This document shows, piece by piece, positions 24,520-32,985 of a stretch of DNA of 40,122 nt (within the stretch, counting starts at the first letter, position 1; every line of letters begins with the position of its first letter). A model generated the notes under the pieces. That model saw only the letters and a list, made by a program, of their open reading frames with translations. It did no database searches and was not told where the DNA came from. Position numbers and translations under genes: made by a program. This stretch comes from Subtercola sp. (lineage in GTDB: Bacteria; Actinomycetota; Actinomycetes; Actinomycetales; Microbacteriaceae), in the NCBI GenBank assembly GCA_025463765.1, contig JAODBC010000070.1, forward strand, positions 1-40,122, given 5' to 3'.

Positions 24520-25671
24520 CTAGTAGAGCGTCGCCTCGTGCTCCTTCTCGTACGCGCGAATCTCGCCGACCCGGCCCGCCCGGAGCTTCTCGGTGAATTC
24601 TGGGTCGGAGAGCACCGCGCGGCCGAGCGCCACCAGGTCGAACTCGCCGCGCTCGAACAACTCCACCAGCGGCGCGATCGAGAGCGAAGGCTGCCGGTCG
24701 TCGCTCGCCTCCATGAAGGCGCCAGCGACGCCGACCGAGCCGAGGGCGATGGTCGGCAGACCGGTGAGGTGCTTGGTCCAGCCGGCGAGCGTGCGGTCTG
24801 AGCCGTCGAACTCGGGCAGCCAGTAGCGCCTGGTCGAAGCGTGCAGCAGAGTCACGCCGGCGTCGACGAGCGGCGTGAGAATCTCGTCGAGCTCGGCCGC
24901 CGTCTCAGCGATGCGAGCGTCATAGTGGCCGCCCTTCCACTGCGAGAACCGAAAGTCGATGGGGTAGTCGGGCCCGACCTCGGCGCGAATGGCTGAGATG
25001 ACCTCGGCCGCGAGCCGGGTTCGTCCAGACGTCTCACCGCCGAACCGATCAGAGCGCCGGTTGGTGGCCGACCACAGAAACTGGTCGAGCAGGTAGCCGT
25101 GCGCACCGTGCAACTCGACGCCGTCGAAGCCGAGCCGCTGGGCATCCACCGCGGCCCGCACGAACGAAGCGATGATCTCGTCGATGTCGGCCGCCGTGGC
25201 CACCTCGCCGCGCGGCTGGCCGTTGGCCGACAGAGCAGACGGGCTGATAATCGGCGCGCTCGGGTTCAGCGGCGATTGCTGCGAACGAGTGACGCCGAGG
25301 TGCCACAACTGCGGAAAGATGCTGCCGCCGGCTGCGTGCACCGCGTCGACGACGACCTTCCAGCCCGCCAGCGCCTCGTCGCCGTAGAACAGCGGAATGC
25401 GGTCGCTCGACCCGGCAGACGGATGATCGATGTAGGTGCCTTCGGTGACGATCAGCCCGAGGTGCGGTGCCCGGCGCGCGTAGTACTGCACCACGTCGTC
25501 GCCCGGAACACCGTTCGGCGACTGCGCCCGTGTCATCGGCGCCATGACGAACCGGTTCGACAGGCTGAGCTCCCCCGAGCGGAACGGGGTGAATAGCGGC
25601 GCGGGGTCGGTGTCGTCGAGAAGCGTGTGGATGATCGGTTCGGTGCCGGTGCCGGCTTCAGTTGTGGTCAT
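24520..25671 (-). CDS. Old Yellow Enzyme family ene-reductase (NADH:flavin oxidoreductase)
   Basis: A 383-residue FMN-dependent TIM-barrel protein that reduces activated C=C bonds using NAD(P)H. The start MTTTEAGTGTEP at 25671 precedes the usual LFTPFRSGELSLSNRFVMAPMTR; the longer open frame upstream is not family sequence. The substrate-anchoring pair is H188/H191 (ELHGAHGYLLDQF), with Y193 as the likely proton donor. This is the His/His pattern of pentaerythritol-tetranitrate reductase rather than His/Asn. It lies 40 bases after the F420-dependent G6P dehydrogenase on the same strand and converges on the hydroxyquinol dioxygenase. A role in reducing maleylacetate is chemically reasonable but unproven. 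Confidence 0.92.
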   Translation of the reverse strand: MTTTEAGTGTEPIIHTLLDDTDPAPLFTPFRSGELSLSNRFVMAPMTRAQSPNGVPGDDVVQYYARRAPHLGLIVTEGTYIDHPSAGSSDRIPLFYGDEALAGWKVVVDAVHAAGGSIFPQLWHLGVTRSQQSPLNPSAPIISPSALSANGQPRGEVATAADIDEIIASFVRAAVDAQRLGFDGVELHGAHGYLLDQFLWSATNRRSDRFGGETSGRTRLAAEVISAIRAEVGPDYPIDFRFSQWKGGHYDARIAETAAELDEILTPLVDAGVTLLHASTRRYWLPEFDGSDRTLAGWTKHLTGLPTIALGSVGVAGAFMEASDDRQPSLSIAPLVELFERGEFDLVALGRAVLSDPEFTEKLRAGRVGEIRAYEKEHEATLY

Positions 25672-25711
25672 ACTGATGCGAACCCGCCGCCCGCGCCAGA
25701 GATTCCCGCAG

Positions 25712-26710
25712 TCAGAGCGCGCGAAGCAGGGGGGCGAGGTCGCGTTCGAACTGAGTCGCGAAGCGTTCTTGGTCGGCACCGGGGCCGTGGAAAACCAGGT
25801 GGTCGAAGCCCGCATCGACGTACGGCTTGATCTGCGCGAGGGCATCGTCGGGGTTCGATGCGACAATCCAGCGCTTCGCCACCTGCTCGATGGGCAGGGC
25901 GTCGGCCGCCTTCTCCATCTCGATGGGGTCTTCGATGTCGTGCTTCTGCTCGGGCGAGAGCGACAGCGGCGCCCAGAACCGGGTGTTCTGCAGGGCGGCC
26001 TCGGGGTCGGTGTCGTACGAGAGCTTGATCTCGATCATCCGGTCGATGTTGGAGTCGGTTCTCTCGGCCTGGGCCAGCCCCTCGGCGACCGCGGGCAGTA
26101 GCTTCTCGGTGTAGAGCTCCATGCCCTTGCCCGAGGTGCAGATGAAGCCGTCGCCCGCGCGCCCGGCGTAGCGTGCAACGACGGGCCCGCCTGCTGCGAT
26201 GTAGATCGGCACTCCGCCCTCTGGCACGTCGTAGATGCTCGCGCCCACCGTGTGGAAGTATTCGCCCTCGTAGTCGACGCGCTCACCAGTCCAGAGTGCG
26301 CGCATGAGGTCGACCGCCTCGCGCAGGCGTGCGAAACGCTGCTTGAAATCGGGCCATTCGCCCACGAAGCCGGTGGCGATCTCGTTGAGCGCCTCGCCCG
26401 TGCCGATGCCGAGCATCACACGGTCGGGGTACAGGCAGGCCAGGGTGGCGAAGGCCTGCGCGATGACCGCGGGGTTGTAGCGGAACGTCGGCGTCAAGAC
26501 CGAGGTACCGAGCTGGATGCTCGAGGTTCGCTCGCCCACGGCCGCGAGCCAGGCCAGCGAGAACGGGGCATGCCCGCCCTCGTGCCGCCAGGGCTGAAAG
26601 TGGTCGCTCACGGTGACGCTGTCGAAGCCGTGTTTTTCGGCCTGCACCCCGATTTCGACGAGTTCTCGCGGGCCGAACTGTTCGGCAGATGCCTTGAGAC
26701 CGAGTTTCAC
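25712..26710 (-). CDS. fgd: F420-dependent glucose-6-phosphate dehydrogenase
   Basis: A 332-residue LLM-fold enzyme that oxidises glucose 6-phosphate to 6-phosphogluconolactone and reduces coenzyme F420. The sequence matches mycobacterial FGD1 almost throughout: [48 protein letters not shown] and [15 protein letters not shown]. Residues equivalent to the FGD1 active site are D36, H37, W41 and E106, each three positions lower than in FGD1. The start is GTG at 26710 with GGAG about nine bases upstream. Finding fgd between an ene-reductase and a sugar-type importer is unusual; it would supply F420H2 to the LLM and PPOX proteins nearby. It implies that the organism makes F420. Confidence 0.95.
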   Translation of the reverse strand: MKLGLKASAEQFGPRELVEIGVQAEKHGFDSVTVSDHFQPWRHEGGHAPFSLAWLAAVGERTSSIQLGTSVLTPTFRYNPAVIAQAFATLACLYPDRVMLGIGTGEALNEIATGFVGEWPDFKQRFARLREAVDLMRALWTGERVDYEGEYFHTVGASIYDVPEGGVPIYIAAGGPVVARYAGRAGDGFICTSGKGMELYTEKLLPAVAEGLAQAERTDSNIDRMIEIKLSYDTDPEAALQNTRFWAPLSLSPEQKHDIEDPIEMEKAADALPIEQVAKRWIVASNPDDALAQIKPYVDAGFDHLVFHGPGADQERFATQFERDLAPLLRAL

Positions 26711-26786
26711 GTTGCGCGACTCCTTCGTAGATGGCGACTCTTCACTCTACCGAACGGGCCTGACGACTCGGCCGTCCGGGCAAACT

Positions 26787-26820
26787 GAGTGCCGGAACCG
26801 CACTCGCGATTCCGGCACTC
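26787..26820 (-). terminator. Strong hairpin after the ABC importer operon
   Basis: GAGTGCCGGAA (26787-26797) and TTCCGGCACTC (26810-26820) form a perfect 11-base-pair stem with a 12-base loop. It starts 12 bases beyond the stop of the substrate-binding protein. Only a short T-rich stretch follows. This is the most stable hairpin noticed in the window. Confidence 0.8.
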
Positions 26821-26831
26821 CGTCTCAGCGC

Positions 26832-28106
26832 TTACTTGCTGGGGTTATTGAAATACGGGTCGATCACTGCGGGCGAGGCCCAGTCGGCAGACGGCAGCGC
26901 GTCGAGAGTCGACGAGGTGTCGGCACCGGGAACCAGAAACTGGTTCAGGTTCTCGGGCGTGATGACCGACATATTCGGCACCACGACGTTGAGCTTGGGC
27001 CCTTCACCGGCCATGGTACGCATCGCGACGTCCCACACGGCGGTTCCTTCTTGCGTCGACGTGTTGCTCGTGGCAGCGCCCTTGTAGCCCGTGGCCTTCG
27101 CCGCGTTGTTCCAGTAGGCCAGCGAGGCGGCCGAGGCGTTGATGTCGACGACCAGCGGGTAGGGGCGCCCGGCCTGCTCGAAGGCCGCGTACGTTCCGGA
27201 TCCCATGATGCCGAGCGAAACAGCGAGGTCGATCGACTCGGGGTGCGACGCCATGAATGTCGTGAGAGCCGTCTGCGCGCCGGAGTTCGAGTAATTGCCC
27301 GAAACCTTACCGATCAGCTTCAGTCCGGGGCACATGGCGAGCACGCTCTGCGTGGCGTTCACCAGAGTGGTGTTCGTCGACGAACCCTCTGCGCCTTGCA
27401 CGATGACCGTGTTGCCCTTGCCGTCGAGAATCTTGGCGGCGGCGGCGAGCGGATACGCAGCCTCGTTGAACCAGTTGCTGGCAACGGTGACCGAATACTT
27501 CGAGTCGACGATCGTATTGCCGGCGATGGTGGGGATGCCCGCGGCACCGGCGGCATCCACCGACGGAATCATGGCCTCACCAGAGAGGGGGTGCAGGATG
27601 ATCAGATCGACGCCTTGGCTGACGAGGTCGTTGTACTCGGTGACCTGGTCTGCCGGAGTCATCGTGTTGAAGTCGGCCGGCATCTCGGTGATGAGGTCGC
27701 CTGAGACGAGCCCGGCAGCCTTCGCCTTGTCGAACCCGGCCTGCACGGCGTTGTTGAAGTCGAGGTTGCTCTGCCCGGTCGGCGGAATGGCGACGAAGCC
27801 GACCTTGAGCGGCCCCTTCTTACCGGCGAACGTCGACCATGCGCTCGCCATGAGCGGGTTCGCGTAGCCGTTGAAGCCGGCCTGAAGGCTGGCCGGCAGG
27901 CTGGGCACGAGGTTGCTCGGGTCGTTTGGAGCGACGATGGGAACGTCGCCGCACTGGCCGGCCGCGGCCGTCACCGACGGTGAAGCGGAGCCCGACGCGC
28001 TACAGGCGGCGAGCGCCAGCAGCAGGGGAACGGTCGCGATGGCCGCGACCTTTCGGCTGAGCTGCTTGCCCCGCCAGGGCGTGGGGACTTTTACATGTTG
28101 CGTCAT
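26832..28106 (-). CDS. ABC importer substrate-binding lipoprotein (sugar/AI-2 type)
   Basis: A 424-residue lipoprotein. A basic N-terminus (WRGKQLSRKVAA) and hydrophobic stretch lead to the lipobox LAAC with the lipidated C35, and a Ser/Ala linker follows. The mature part is a type I periplasmic-binding fold (KVGFVAIPPTGQSNLDFNNAVQAGFDKA, then GVDLIILHPLSGEA). It captures the solute outside the membrane and passes it to the two permeases upstream. The ATG at 28106 was chosen; an in-frame ATG at 28139 lies inside an intercistronic hairpin. It is last in the order ATPase-permease-permease-binding protein, as in lsrACDB. The ligand is unknown; a phenolic glycoside or aromatic compound would suit the neighbourhood. 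Confidence 0.9.
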   Translation of the reverse strand: MTQHVKVPTPWRGKQLSRKVAAIATVPLLLALAACSASGSASPSVTAAAGQCGDVPIVAPNDPSNLVPSLPASLQAGFNGYANPLMASAWSTFAGKKGPLKVGFVAIPPTGQSNLDFNNAVQAGFDKAKAAGLVSGDLITEMPADFNTMTPADQVTEYNDLVSQGVDLIILHPLSGEAMIPSVDAAGAAGIPTIAGNTIVDSKYSVTVASNWFNEAAYPLAAAAKILDGKGNTVIVQGAEGSSTNTTLVNATQSVLAMCPGLKLIGKVSGNYSNSGAQTALTTFMASHPESIDLAVSLGIMGSGTYAAFEQAGRPYPLVVDINASAASLAYWNNAAKATGYKGAATSNTSTQEGTAVWDVAMRTMAGEGPKLNVVVPNMSVITPENLNQFLVPGADTSSTLDALPSADWASPAVIDPYFNNPSK

Positions 28107-28132
28107 TGCACTGTGTCCATTCTTTGTTTGCT

Positions 28133-28148
28133 CCGACATCGCTGTCGG
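28133..28148 (-). promoter_or_regulatory. Intercistronic hairpin before the binding-protein gene
   Basis: CCGACA-TCGC-TGTCGG is a perfect 6-base-pair stem with a 4-base loop, in the 83-base gap between permease and binding-protein genes. Such hairpins often stabilise the downstream part of importer transcripts so that more binding protein is made. It also encloses the alternative start ATG at 28137-28139. Confidence 0.5.
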
Positions 28149-28189
28149 AAGGGATGTTGCGGGGGTGCGGGTAGCGTTCGCCAGAGGCG

Positions 28190-29233
28190 TCAGACGCGGT
28201 CTTTCAGCTTCTTGTCGCGGCCGTAGATGGCCATGGCCAGAAGGATGATCGCGCCGTACATGATCTGCTGGTCGGCTTTCACGAGCCCGTAGCCGACCAG
28301 AACCGTGGTGATCGTGGTCAGCACGAGCGCCCCGACGATGGTGCGTGTGTAGTCGCCCGGGCCGCCGAAGACGGTGCCGCCGACGATGACGGCCGCGAGA
28401 CTGATGAAGAGATACGGGTCGCCGAGGCTCGAGTCGACGCTGCCCGCGAAGGCGACCAGCGCCACGCCGACCAGCCCTGAGCAGAGTCCACTGAACGCGA
28501 AAGCGCCGACCCAGAACCACCGCGTTCGAACGAGCGAGTACTCAGCCGCTCGCGGGTTGGCCCCGGTGGCGTACAGCTTGCGACCCGCGACGGTGCGGTG
28601 CAGAAACAGCGCCATGCCGACCGCGACGATGATCCAGATGGCGACGATGGGCGGAATCGGAATGCCGAACGTGCCACCGATCGGCGACGTCAGCCCGCGA
28701 AGGAACGCGGGCGGTGAACCGACGATCGCCGTTCCCGACACGACCCGAACGAGGCCGAGGGCGATGGAGCCCATGGCCAGGCTGATGATGATGGGATGCA
28801 CGTTGAACCGATGGCAGATGTAGCCAGTCAGACCACCGAGCACCAAGAACACCGGAAAGATCAGCAGCAGCGCCTGAGTGAAGCTCAGCCCGGTCACCTG
28901 CGCGAACTGCGTCACCATCAGGGCGCCCGCCACGATGAAGCCGGCGACCGAGAGGTCGAAGCCACCGATGATCACCACGAGGGTCTGACCTACCGAAGCG
29001 AGGCCGGCCAAGGCCGACAAGATCAGAATCGAGGCGATGCTCACCGGGCTGCCGAAGCCCGGCAGGGTGACGACCCCCACCAAAAAGACCGCCACCAGCA
29101 AGACGAGCTGTACGACGGGTACCTGTTTCTGCACCGCGATCAGCCGGGTGAAGCCGCCCGGCCGCTCGGCCGGTGGCGTCTGCGGCGCGGCCGCCGTTGC
29201 GGTCGGTGCCTGTTCTGTGACTCGAATAGTCAT
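28190..29233 (-). CDS. ABC importer permease (RbsC/LsrC-type), second permease
   Basis: A 347-residue inner-membrane protein with a 30-residue Ala/Pro-rich cytoplasmic lead and about nine or ten hydrophobic helices. GGFDLSVAGFIVAGALMVTQ and GANPRAAEYSLVRT are typical of the branched ribose/xylose/AI-2 permease family. YSL...RTRWFWVGAFAFSGLCSGLVG is the conserved C-terminal half. The start overlaps the stop of the first permease (ATGA). It probably forms a heterodimer with that protein. Confidence 0.92.
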   Translation of the reverse strand: MTIRVTEQAPTATAAAPQTPPAERPGGFTRLIAVQKQVPVVQLVLLVAVFLVGVVTLPGFGSPVSIASILILSALAGLASVGQTLVVIIGGFDLSVAGFIVAGALMVTQFAQVTGLSFTQALLLIFPVFLVLGGLTGYICHRFNVHPIIISLAMGSIALGLVRVVSGTAIVGSPPAFLRGLTSPIGGTFGIPIPPIVAIWIIVAVGMALFLHRTVAGRKLYATGANPRAAEYSLVRTRWFWVGAFAFSGLCSGLVGVALVAFAGSVDSSLGDPYLFISLAAVIVGGTVFGGPGDYTRTIVGALVLTTITTVLVGYGLVKADQQIMYGAIILLAMAIYGRDKKLKDRV

Positions 29234-30228
29234 TTCTTCACCTTTGGCTTAGACGAAAGAAGGGCGCCGATGATGACCGAGACGACCAGCAGGCCGCCGT
29301 AGATCACCGGCAGAAGCGTCTGCGGCATGCGCGCCGCCGAGAGCACGCTCTGCACGAGAAAGATGGCCATCGCGCCGAACACGGCCCCGGTCATCCCGCC
29401 GCGGCCACCCGAGAGGGAGGTACCGCCGAGAGCGACGGCGGCGATCGCGATCAGCGAGTATGCCGAGCTGCCACTAGAGTCTGCCGAACTGACCAGCCCC
29501 ACGAGAACCAGACCGCCGATGCCGGCGAAGCACCCGCCGAGAGCATAGGCGAGCACCCGAACCGGTGAGACCGAGATGCCGGCCGAGAACGCCGTGGTGT
29601 CGTTACCGCCCACGGAATACAGGTTGCGCCCGAATGCCGTGCGAGTGATCACAAACCAGATGAGCAACGGCACGCCGATGCTCACGATGCCGCCGGGCAG
29701 CCAGCCGTAACCCGAAGAGAGGTTTCGAACCCACGTCGCGTCGGTGAGTACCACCGGGTTCGGCGCGATTCTGAGGTTCACGCCCGAGATAATGAAGAAG
29801 GTCGCGAGCGTCACCACGACGGGCTGCAGGTTCAGGCCGACGATGATGAGCCCGTTCAAAGCCCCGATGCCGCCGCAGATGAGAAGGATGATCGGAATCG
29901 CCTCATAACCGCCGAGGCCGGCCGGGTCGAGAAATCCCACGTAGACGATACTCGAAAGCGTCATCACCGGCCCGATGGAGATGTCGAGCCCGCCGCGCCC
30001 ACTCAGAATCGCCGGCGTGCTCGCGATAGCCGCGACCGCGAGCGGCGCGAACGAGGCAAGCGTGTTGCCCCAGTTCAGGCGAGGTTGCAACGCAACGCTC
30101 AGAATCAGCAGCGCTATCGAAAGCAGGAGCGCGAGGGCGAAACTGCGACGACGAAAGAAGGCACGCGGGCTGAACGGTTGCCCGCTCTGACTCGAGGTCT
30201 CGAGGTCGGGTGCGGTCACAGCACTCAT
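29230..30228 (-). CDS. ABC importer permease (RbsC/LsrD-type), first permease
   Basis: A 332-residue inner-membrane protein of the same family as its neighbour, again with about nine or ten helices. GRGGLDISIGPVMTLSSIVYVG and VGGNDTTAFSAGISVSPVRVL are the family motifs. The ATG at 30228 was chosen because it overlaps the ATPase stop (ATGA) and starts just before the expected N-terminal tail. The longer frame upstream is a shadow of the ATPase gene. Two different permeases with one ATPase is the layout seen for AI-2 and several sugar or polyol importers. Confidence 0.92.
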   Translation of the reverse strand: MSAVTAPDLETSSQSGQPFSPRAFFRRRSFALALLLSIALLILSVALQPRLNWGNTLASFAPLAVAAIASTPAILSGRGGLDISIGPVMTLSSIVYVGFLDPAGLGGYEAIPIILLICGGIGALNGLIIVGLNLQPVVVTLATFFIISGVNLRIAPNPVVLTDATWVRNLSSGYGWLPGGIVSIGVPLLIWFVITRTAFGRNLYSVGGNDTTAFSAGISVSPVRVLAYALGGCFAGIGGLVLVGLVSSADSSGSSAYSLIAIAAVALGGTSLSGGRGGMTGAVFGAMAIFLVQSVLSAARMPQTLLPVIYGGLLVVSVIIGALLSSKPKVKK

Positions 30229-31799
30229 GAGGCGACTTCCACTTCTGATCCGAAGAAGCTGGCGACGAGAGCCTCGCGGCCGAGCTCGTTCTTGGTGAAC
30301 TCTCGTGAGCACTGATCGTCGTGAAACACGAGCACCCGGTGCATGAGTTCGATGTGCTCATCGACTTCAGTTGACAGCATGACGACGGCCAGACCCTCAG
30401 AAGCGAGCGTGCGCAGCAGCGCGTACAGATCACGTTTGGCGTTGATGTCGATACCGCGAGTCGGGTCGTTCAACAGCAGCACCTCGGGGTTCGAAGCCAG
30501 CCAGCGAGCGACGATGACCTTCTGCTGGTTTCCACCGCTCAGCGTGGTGATTCCGTCGCTCGGCTTTCCGAGTTTGATGTTGAGTCGCGAGATGTAGCTC
30601 GTGAACCGCGACGCCGACGCCCGGTTGCTGAGGAACGGCCCGCGCCGGTCTTGTCGCGACGTCGGCAGTGAGAAGTTCTCTTGAATGCTCATCCATTCGA
30701 AAATCGACTCCGCCCGCCGCTCCCTCGGCACATAGGCGATGCCGGCGCGAGAGGCCGATGCGTTCGACGTGATGTGCATCTCACTGCCGCCGGTCATCCG
30801 CACCACCTCACCGCCGCTCGTTCCGAAACCCCAGAGGGCGCGTAAGAAGGTGTCTTGGCCCTGCCCTTCGAGACCGGCCAGGCCGACCAGCTCGCCCGCT
30901 CGAATCGAGAAGGTGAACGGCTCGGCCGACGGCGTCAAACGGATGTCGCGGGCCTCGAGCACCACGGCCCCCAACTCTGTCGCCGAGACGACGGCCTGTT
31001 GCTCGGGCTCGACCAGGGCCTCTGCCCCGGTCATCAGCTGCACCAGCTGCGGAGTGGTCCAGTTGTCTCCGTCGAGAGTGGCGATGGTCTGACCCGACCG
31101 CAACACCGTGAGACGATCGGCGATGTCTTCGATCTCGTCCATGCGGTGGGTGATCAGAATGATTCCGACACCTTCGGAAGCGAGGCGGCGTACGACGGTG
31201 AACAGCCTGCTGCGGGTGTCGAAATCGAGCGCCGACGTCGCCTCGTCAAGAATCAGCACCTTCGGCCGGCGCAGAATGGCGCGCGCGATTCCGCAGGCCT
31301 GCCGATCGCTGAGACTGAGGTCTTCGACGAGAACATCCATCTGCGGCGGGTTCTCGAGAAGGTCGGCGAGAGCGGTGGCACCCTCGGCGCGCTTGGCTCG
31401 TTTCGACTTCGACGAGGCGAGAAAGCCGTCGGAACCCAGCCAGAGGTTCTCGACCACCGTCTGGCTCTCGACCACGAGCACTTCTTGGAAAACCGTGGCG
31501 ATTCCCGACTTGAGGGCTGCACCCGGACGGGCGAACGAGGAGCGAACGGTGCCCTCGATGACGATCTCGCCCGAGTCGGGCTCGTGGATGCCGCTGAGAA
31601 TCTTGACCAGCGTGCTCTTGCCCGAACCGTTCTCGCCCACGATGGCGTGCACCTCGCCTGCGCGCAGCTGGAAGGTCGCGTCTTTCACGGCGACGGTCGG
31701 GCCGAACGCCTTACGAATGGAACGTAGTTCCAGAACGGACCGGCCGTCGTTCGGCTTTTCAGCCGGGGATTCCGGCATCACCGGAGTGAGTGTAGACAA
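30225..31799 (-). CDS. ABC importer ATPase (RbsA/LsrA-type, two nucleotide domains)
   Basis: A 524-residue cytoplasmic protein with two tandem ATP-binding domains. The first has Walker A GENGSGKST (55-63), a degenerate signature LSLSDRQ and Walker B VLILDEATSAL. The second has the usual degenerate Walker A, GLEGQGQDTF, and a full signature, LSGGNQQKV. A weak site in domain two is normal for this class, while the weak signature of domain one is less typical. The start is TTG at 31799, supported by a perfect GAGGAGG five bases upstream. It is first in the importer operon; a candidate promoter lies at 31879-31908. Confidence 0.92.
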   Translation of the reverse strand: MSTLTPVMPESPAEKPNDGRSVLELRSIRKAFGPTVAVKDATFQLRAGEVHAIVGENGSGKSTLVKILSGIHEPDSGEIVIEGTVRSSFARPGAALKSGIATVFQEVLVVESQTVVENLWLGSDGFLASSKSKRAKRAEGATALADLLENPPQMDVLVEDLSLSDRQACGIARAILRRPKVLILDEATSALDFDTRSRLFTVVRRLASEGVGIILITHRMDEIEDIADRLTVLRSGQTIATLDGDNWTTPQLVQLMTGAEALVEPEQQAVVSATELGAVVLEARDIRLTPSAEPFTFSIRAGELVGLAGLEGQGQDTFLRALWGFGTSGGEVVRMTGGSEMHITSNASASRAGIAYVPRERRAESIFEWMSIQENFSLPTSRQDRRGPFLSNRASASRFTSYISRLNIKLGKPSDGITTLSGGNQQKVIVARWLASNPEVLLLNDPTRGIDINAKRDLYALLRTLASEGLAVVMLSTEVDEHIELMHRVLVFHDDQCSREFTKNELGREALVASFFGSEVEVAS

Positions 31800-31878
31800 C
31801 GAAGCCTCCTCATTGAGACAGCATCAGCAGTGCGCGGCGAGCGACCGGGGGTGAAGTTTGACTCTCGGCGTGTGAGCG

Positions 31879-31932
31879 AAACTACCCTAGAACACATAGT
31901 GCACACAATGGTTTTTATATATTTCTACCATT
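31879..31932 (-). promoter_or_regulatory. Candidate promoter and AT-rich operator of the ABC importer operon
   Basis: Read leftward, TTGTGT (31903-31908) and TAGTTT (31879-31884) are 18 bases apart. The same -10 hexamer was seen for the CoA-transferase operon. Overlapping its upstream edge is an inverted repeat, AATGGT (31907-31912) with ACCATT (31927-31932), around an A/T-only-like spacer. The stretch 31900-31950 is strikingly AT-rich compared with the rest of the window. Confidence 0.5.
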
Positions 31933-31951
31933 TTGTTATATTTCTCAGACT

Positions 31952-32866
31952 TCACGAGTTTTTGTCGCGAGCGGCGATGCAGGCATCGACGAAGTCCGGA
32001 AACTCGTCGGGGCTGGCTACGTAGTTGAGGGCGGCGATTTCGATATGAGTCGCACCGGCATCCAACAGCGTGGGAATGGTGTCGAACGTCGCGTCGAGAT
32101 CGACGGCGCCGTTCGTGATCTGCGGGATGACCTGCAGACGCAACCCGAAGGTCTCTGGGTCGCGGCCGAACTCCGCCATCTTCTGTTTGATCTTGGGCAG
32201 GGTCTCGGCCACGACGTCCCACGGCACCTGCAGTGGGCACCAGCCGTCGGCGGCCCTCGCCATGCGTTCGATATTGCGGTCTGACGGCCCCACGCCGAAC
32301 CACTGCGGGATACCCTCCCGCTGCAGCGGGAACGGCAGCGAATACACGTTGTCGAAGTTGACGTGCTTGCCGTGATAGCTGGCCGGGGCACTGGTCCAGA
32401 TCTGCTTGCACGCTTCGGCGATCTCGGTCATCCGCCCGAACCGCCCCTCGAAGGGAATGCCTTCTGCCGAGTAGTCGAGTTCGAGCCAGCCCACGCCGTA
32501 GCCGATCTCGACCCGGCCTTCGGAGATGTGGTCGATCGTCGAGAGTGTCTTGGCCAGAACCGAGGCATTACGCAGCGGCGCGAGCATCACCCCGGTCTGC
32601 AGCTTGACGTTCTTCGTTCGCGACGCGATCGCGGCGAGGCTCGTGGTCGCCTCGAAAAACGGCGTCATCTCGTCGAACCAGCGGCCCTCCGCGCTCTGCT
32701 TGTCATAGGGGTAGTCGTCGAGGTTGTCGGGGTCCATCAGAATGTGCTCCGGCAGCACGACGCCGTCGAAGCCGCGCTCGTCGGCGATCTCGATGAGGTC
32801 GATCACCGGTCGCGGACTGCCGCCGAACCAGGTTTCGAGCATGAATGGGTTGAGACAAATCTTCAT
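31952..32866 (-). CDS. LLM-class oxidoreductase, probably F420-dependent
   Basis: A 304-residue luciferase-like TIM-barrel protein. Recognisable segments are ERGFDGVVLPEHILMD, KLQTGVMLAPLRNASVLAKT, ISEGRVEIGYGVGWLE and the C-terminal half-barrel IPQWFGVGPSDRNIERMARA. It resembles the F420-dependent subgroup typified by mycobacterial Rv2161c-like proteins rather than the two-component FMNH2 monooxygenases. The ATG at 32866 follows AGGAG by about eight bases; a TTG six codons upstream overlaps that site and is rejected. It is divergent from the two SnoaL genes and lies upstream of the importer operon. Its substrate is unknown. With fgd 5 kb away, a supply of reduced F420 is available. Confidence 0.88.
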   Translation of the reverse strand: MKICLNPFMLETWFGGSPRPVIDLIEIADERGFDGVVLPEHILMDPDNLDDYPYDKQSAEGRWFDEMTPFFEATTSLAAIASRTKNVKLQTGVMLAPLRNASVLAKTLSTIDHISEGRVEIGYGVGWLELDYSAEGIPFEGRFGRMTEIAEACKQIWTSAPASYHGKHVNFDNVYSLPFPLQREGIPQWFGVGPSDRNIERMARAADGWCPLQVPWDVVAETLPKIKQKMAEFGRDPETFGLRLQVIPQITNGAVDLDATFDTIPTLLDAGATHIEIAALNYVASPDEFPDFVDACIAARDKNS

Positions 32867-32953
32867 TGGTTTTTCTCCTGACAATCATGTGACGCCCGAA
32901 TCGTTTTGTATATTATCGGTGCGTTGATAGACTTTCACCCAGTTATACATCAT

Positions 32954-32967
32954 GCGTCTCGAGATGC
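32954..32967. promoter_or_regulatory. Palindrome in the LLM-SnoaL divergent region
   Basis: TCTCGAGA (32957-32964) is an 8-base perfect palindrome, flanked by matching GC/GC pairs (32954-32955 and 32966-32967). It lies about 20 bases before the first SnoaL start. The AT-rich part at 32905-32950 holds TATATTATC and TTGATA, but I could not fix a promoter pair with confidence. Confidence 0.35.
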
Positions 32968-32985
32968 CTACGGATCGGCCGTTTC

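Noticed and set aside
26711..26786. Promoter for fgd, with leftward TAGAGT as a -10
   Set aside because: No acceptable -35 at 16-18 bases was found, so I did not list it.
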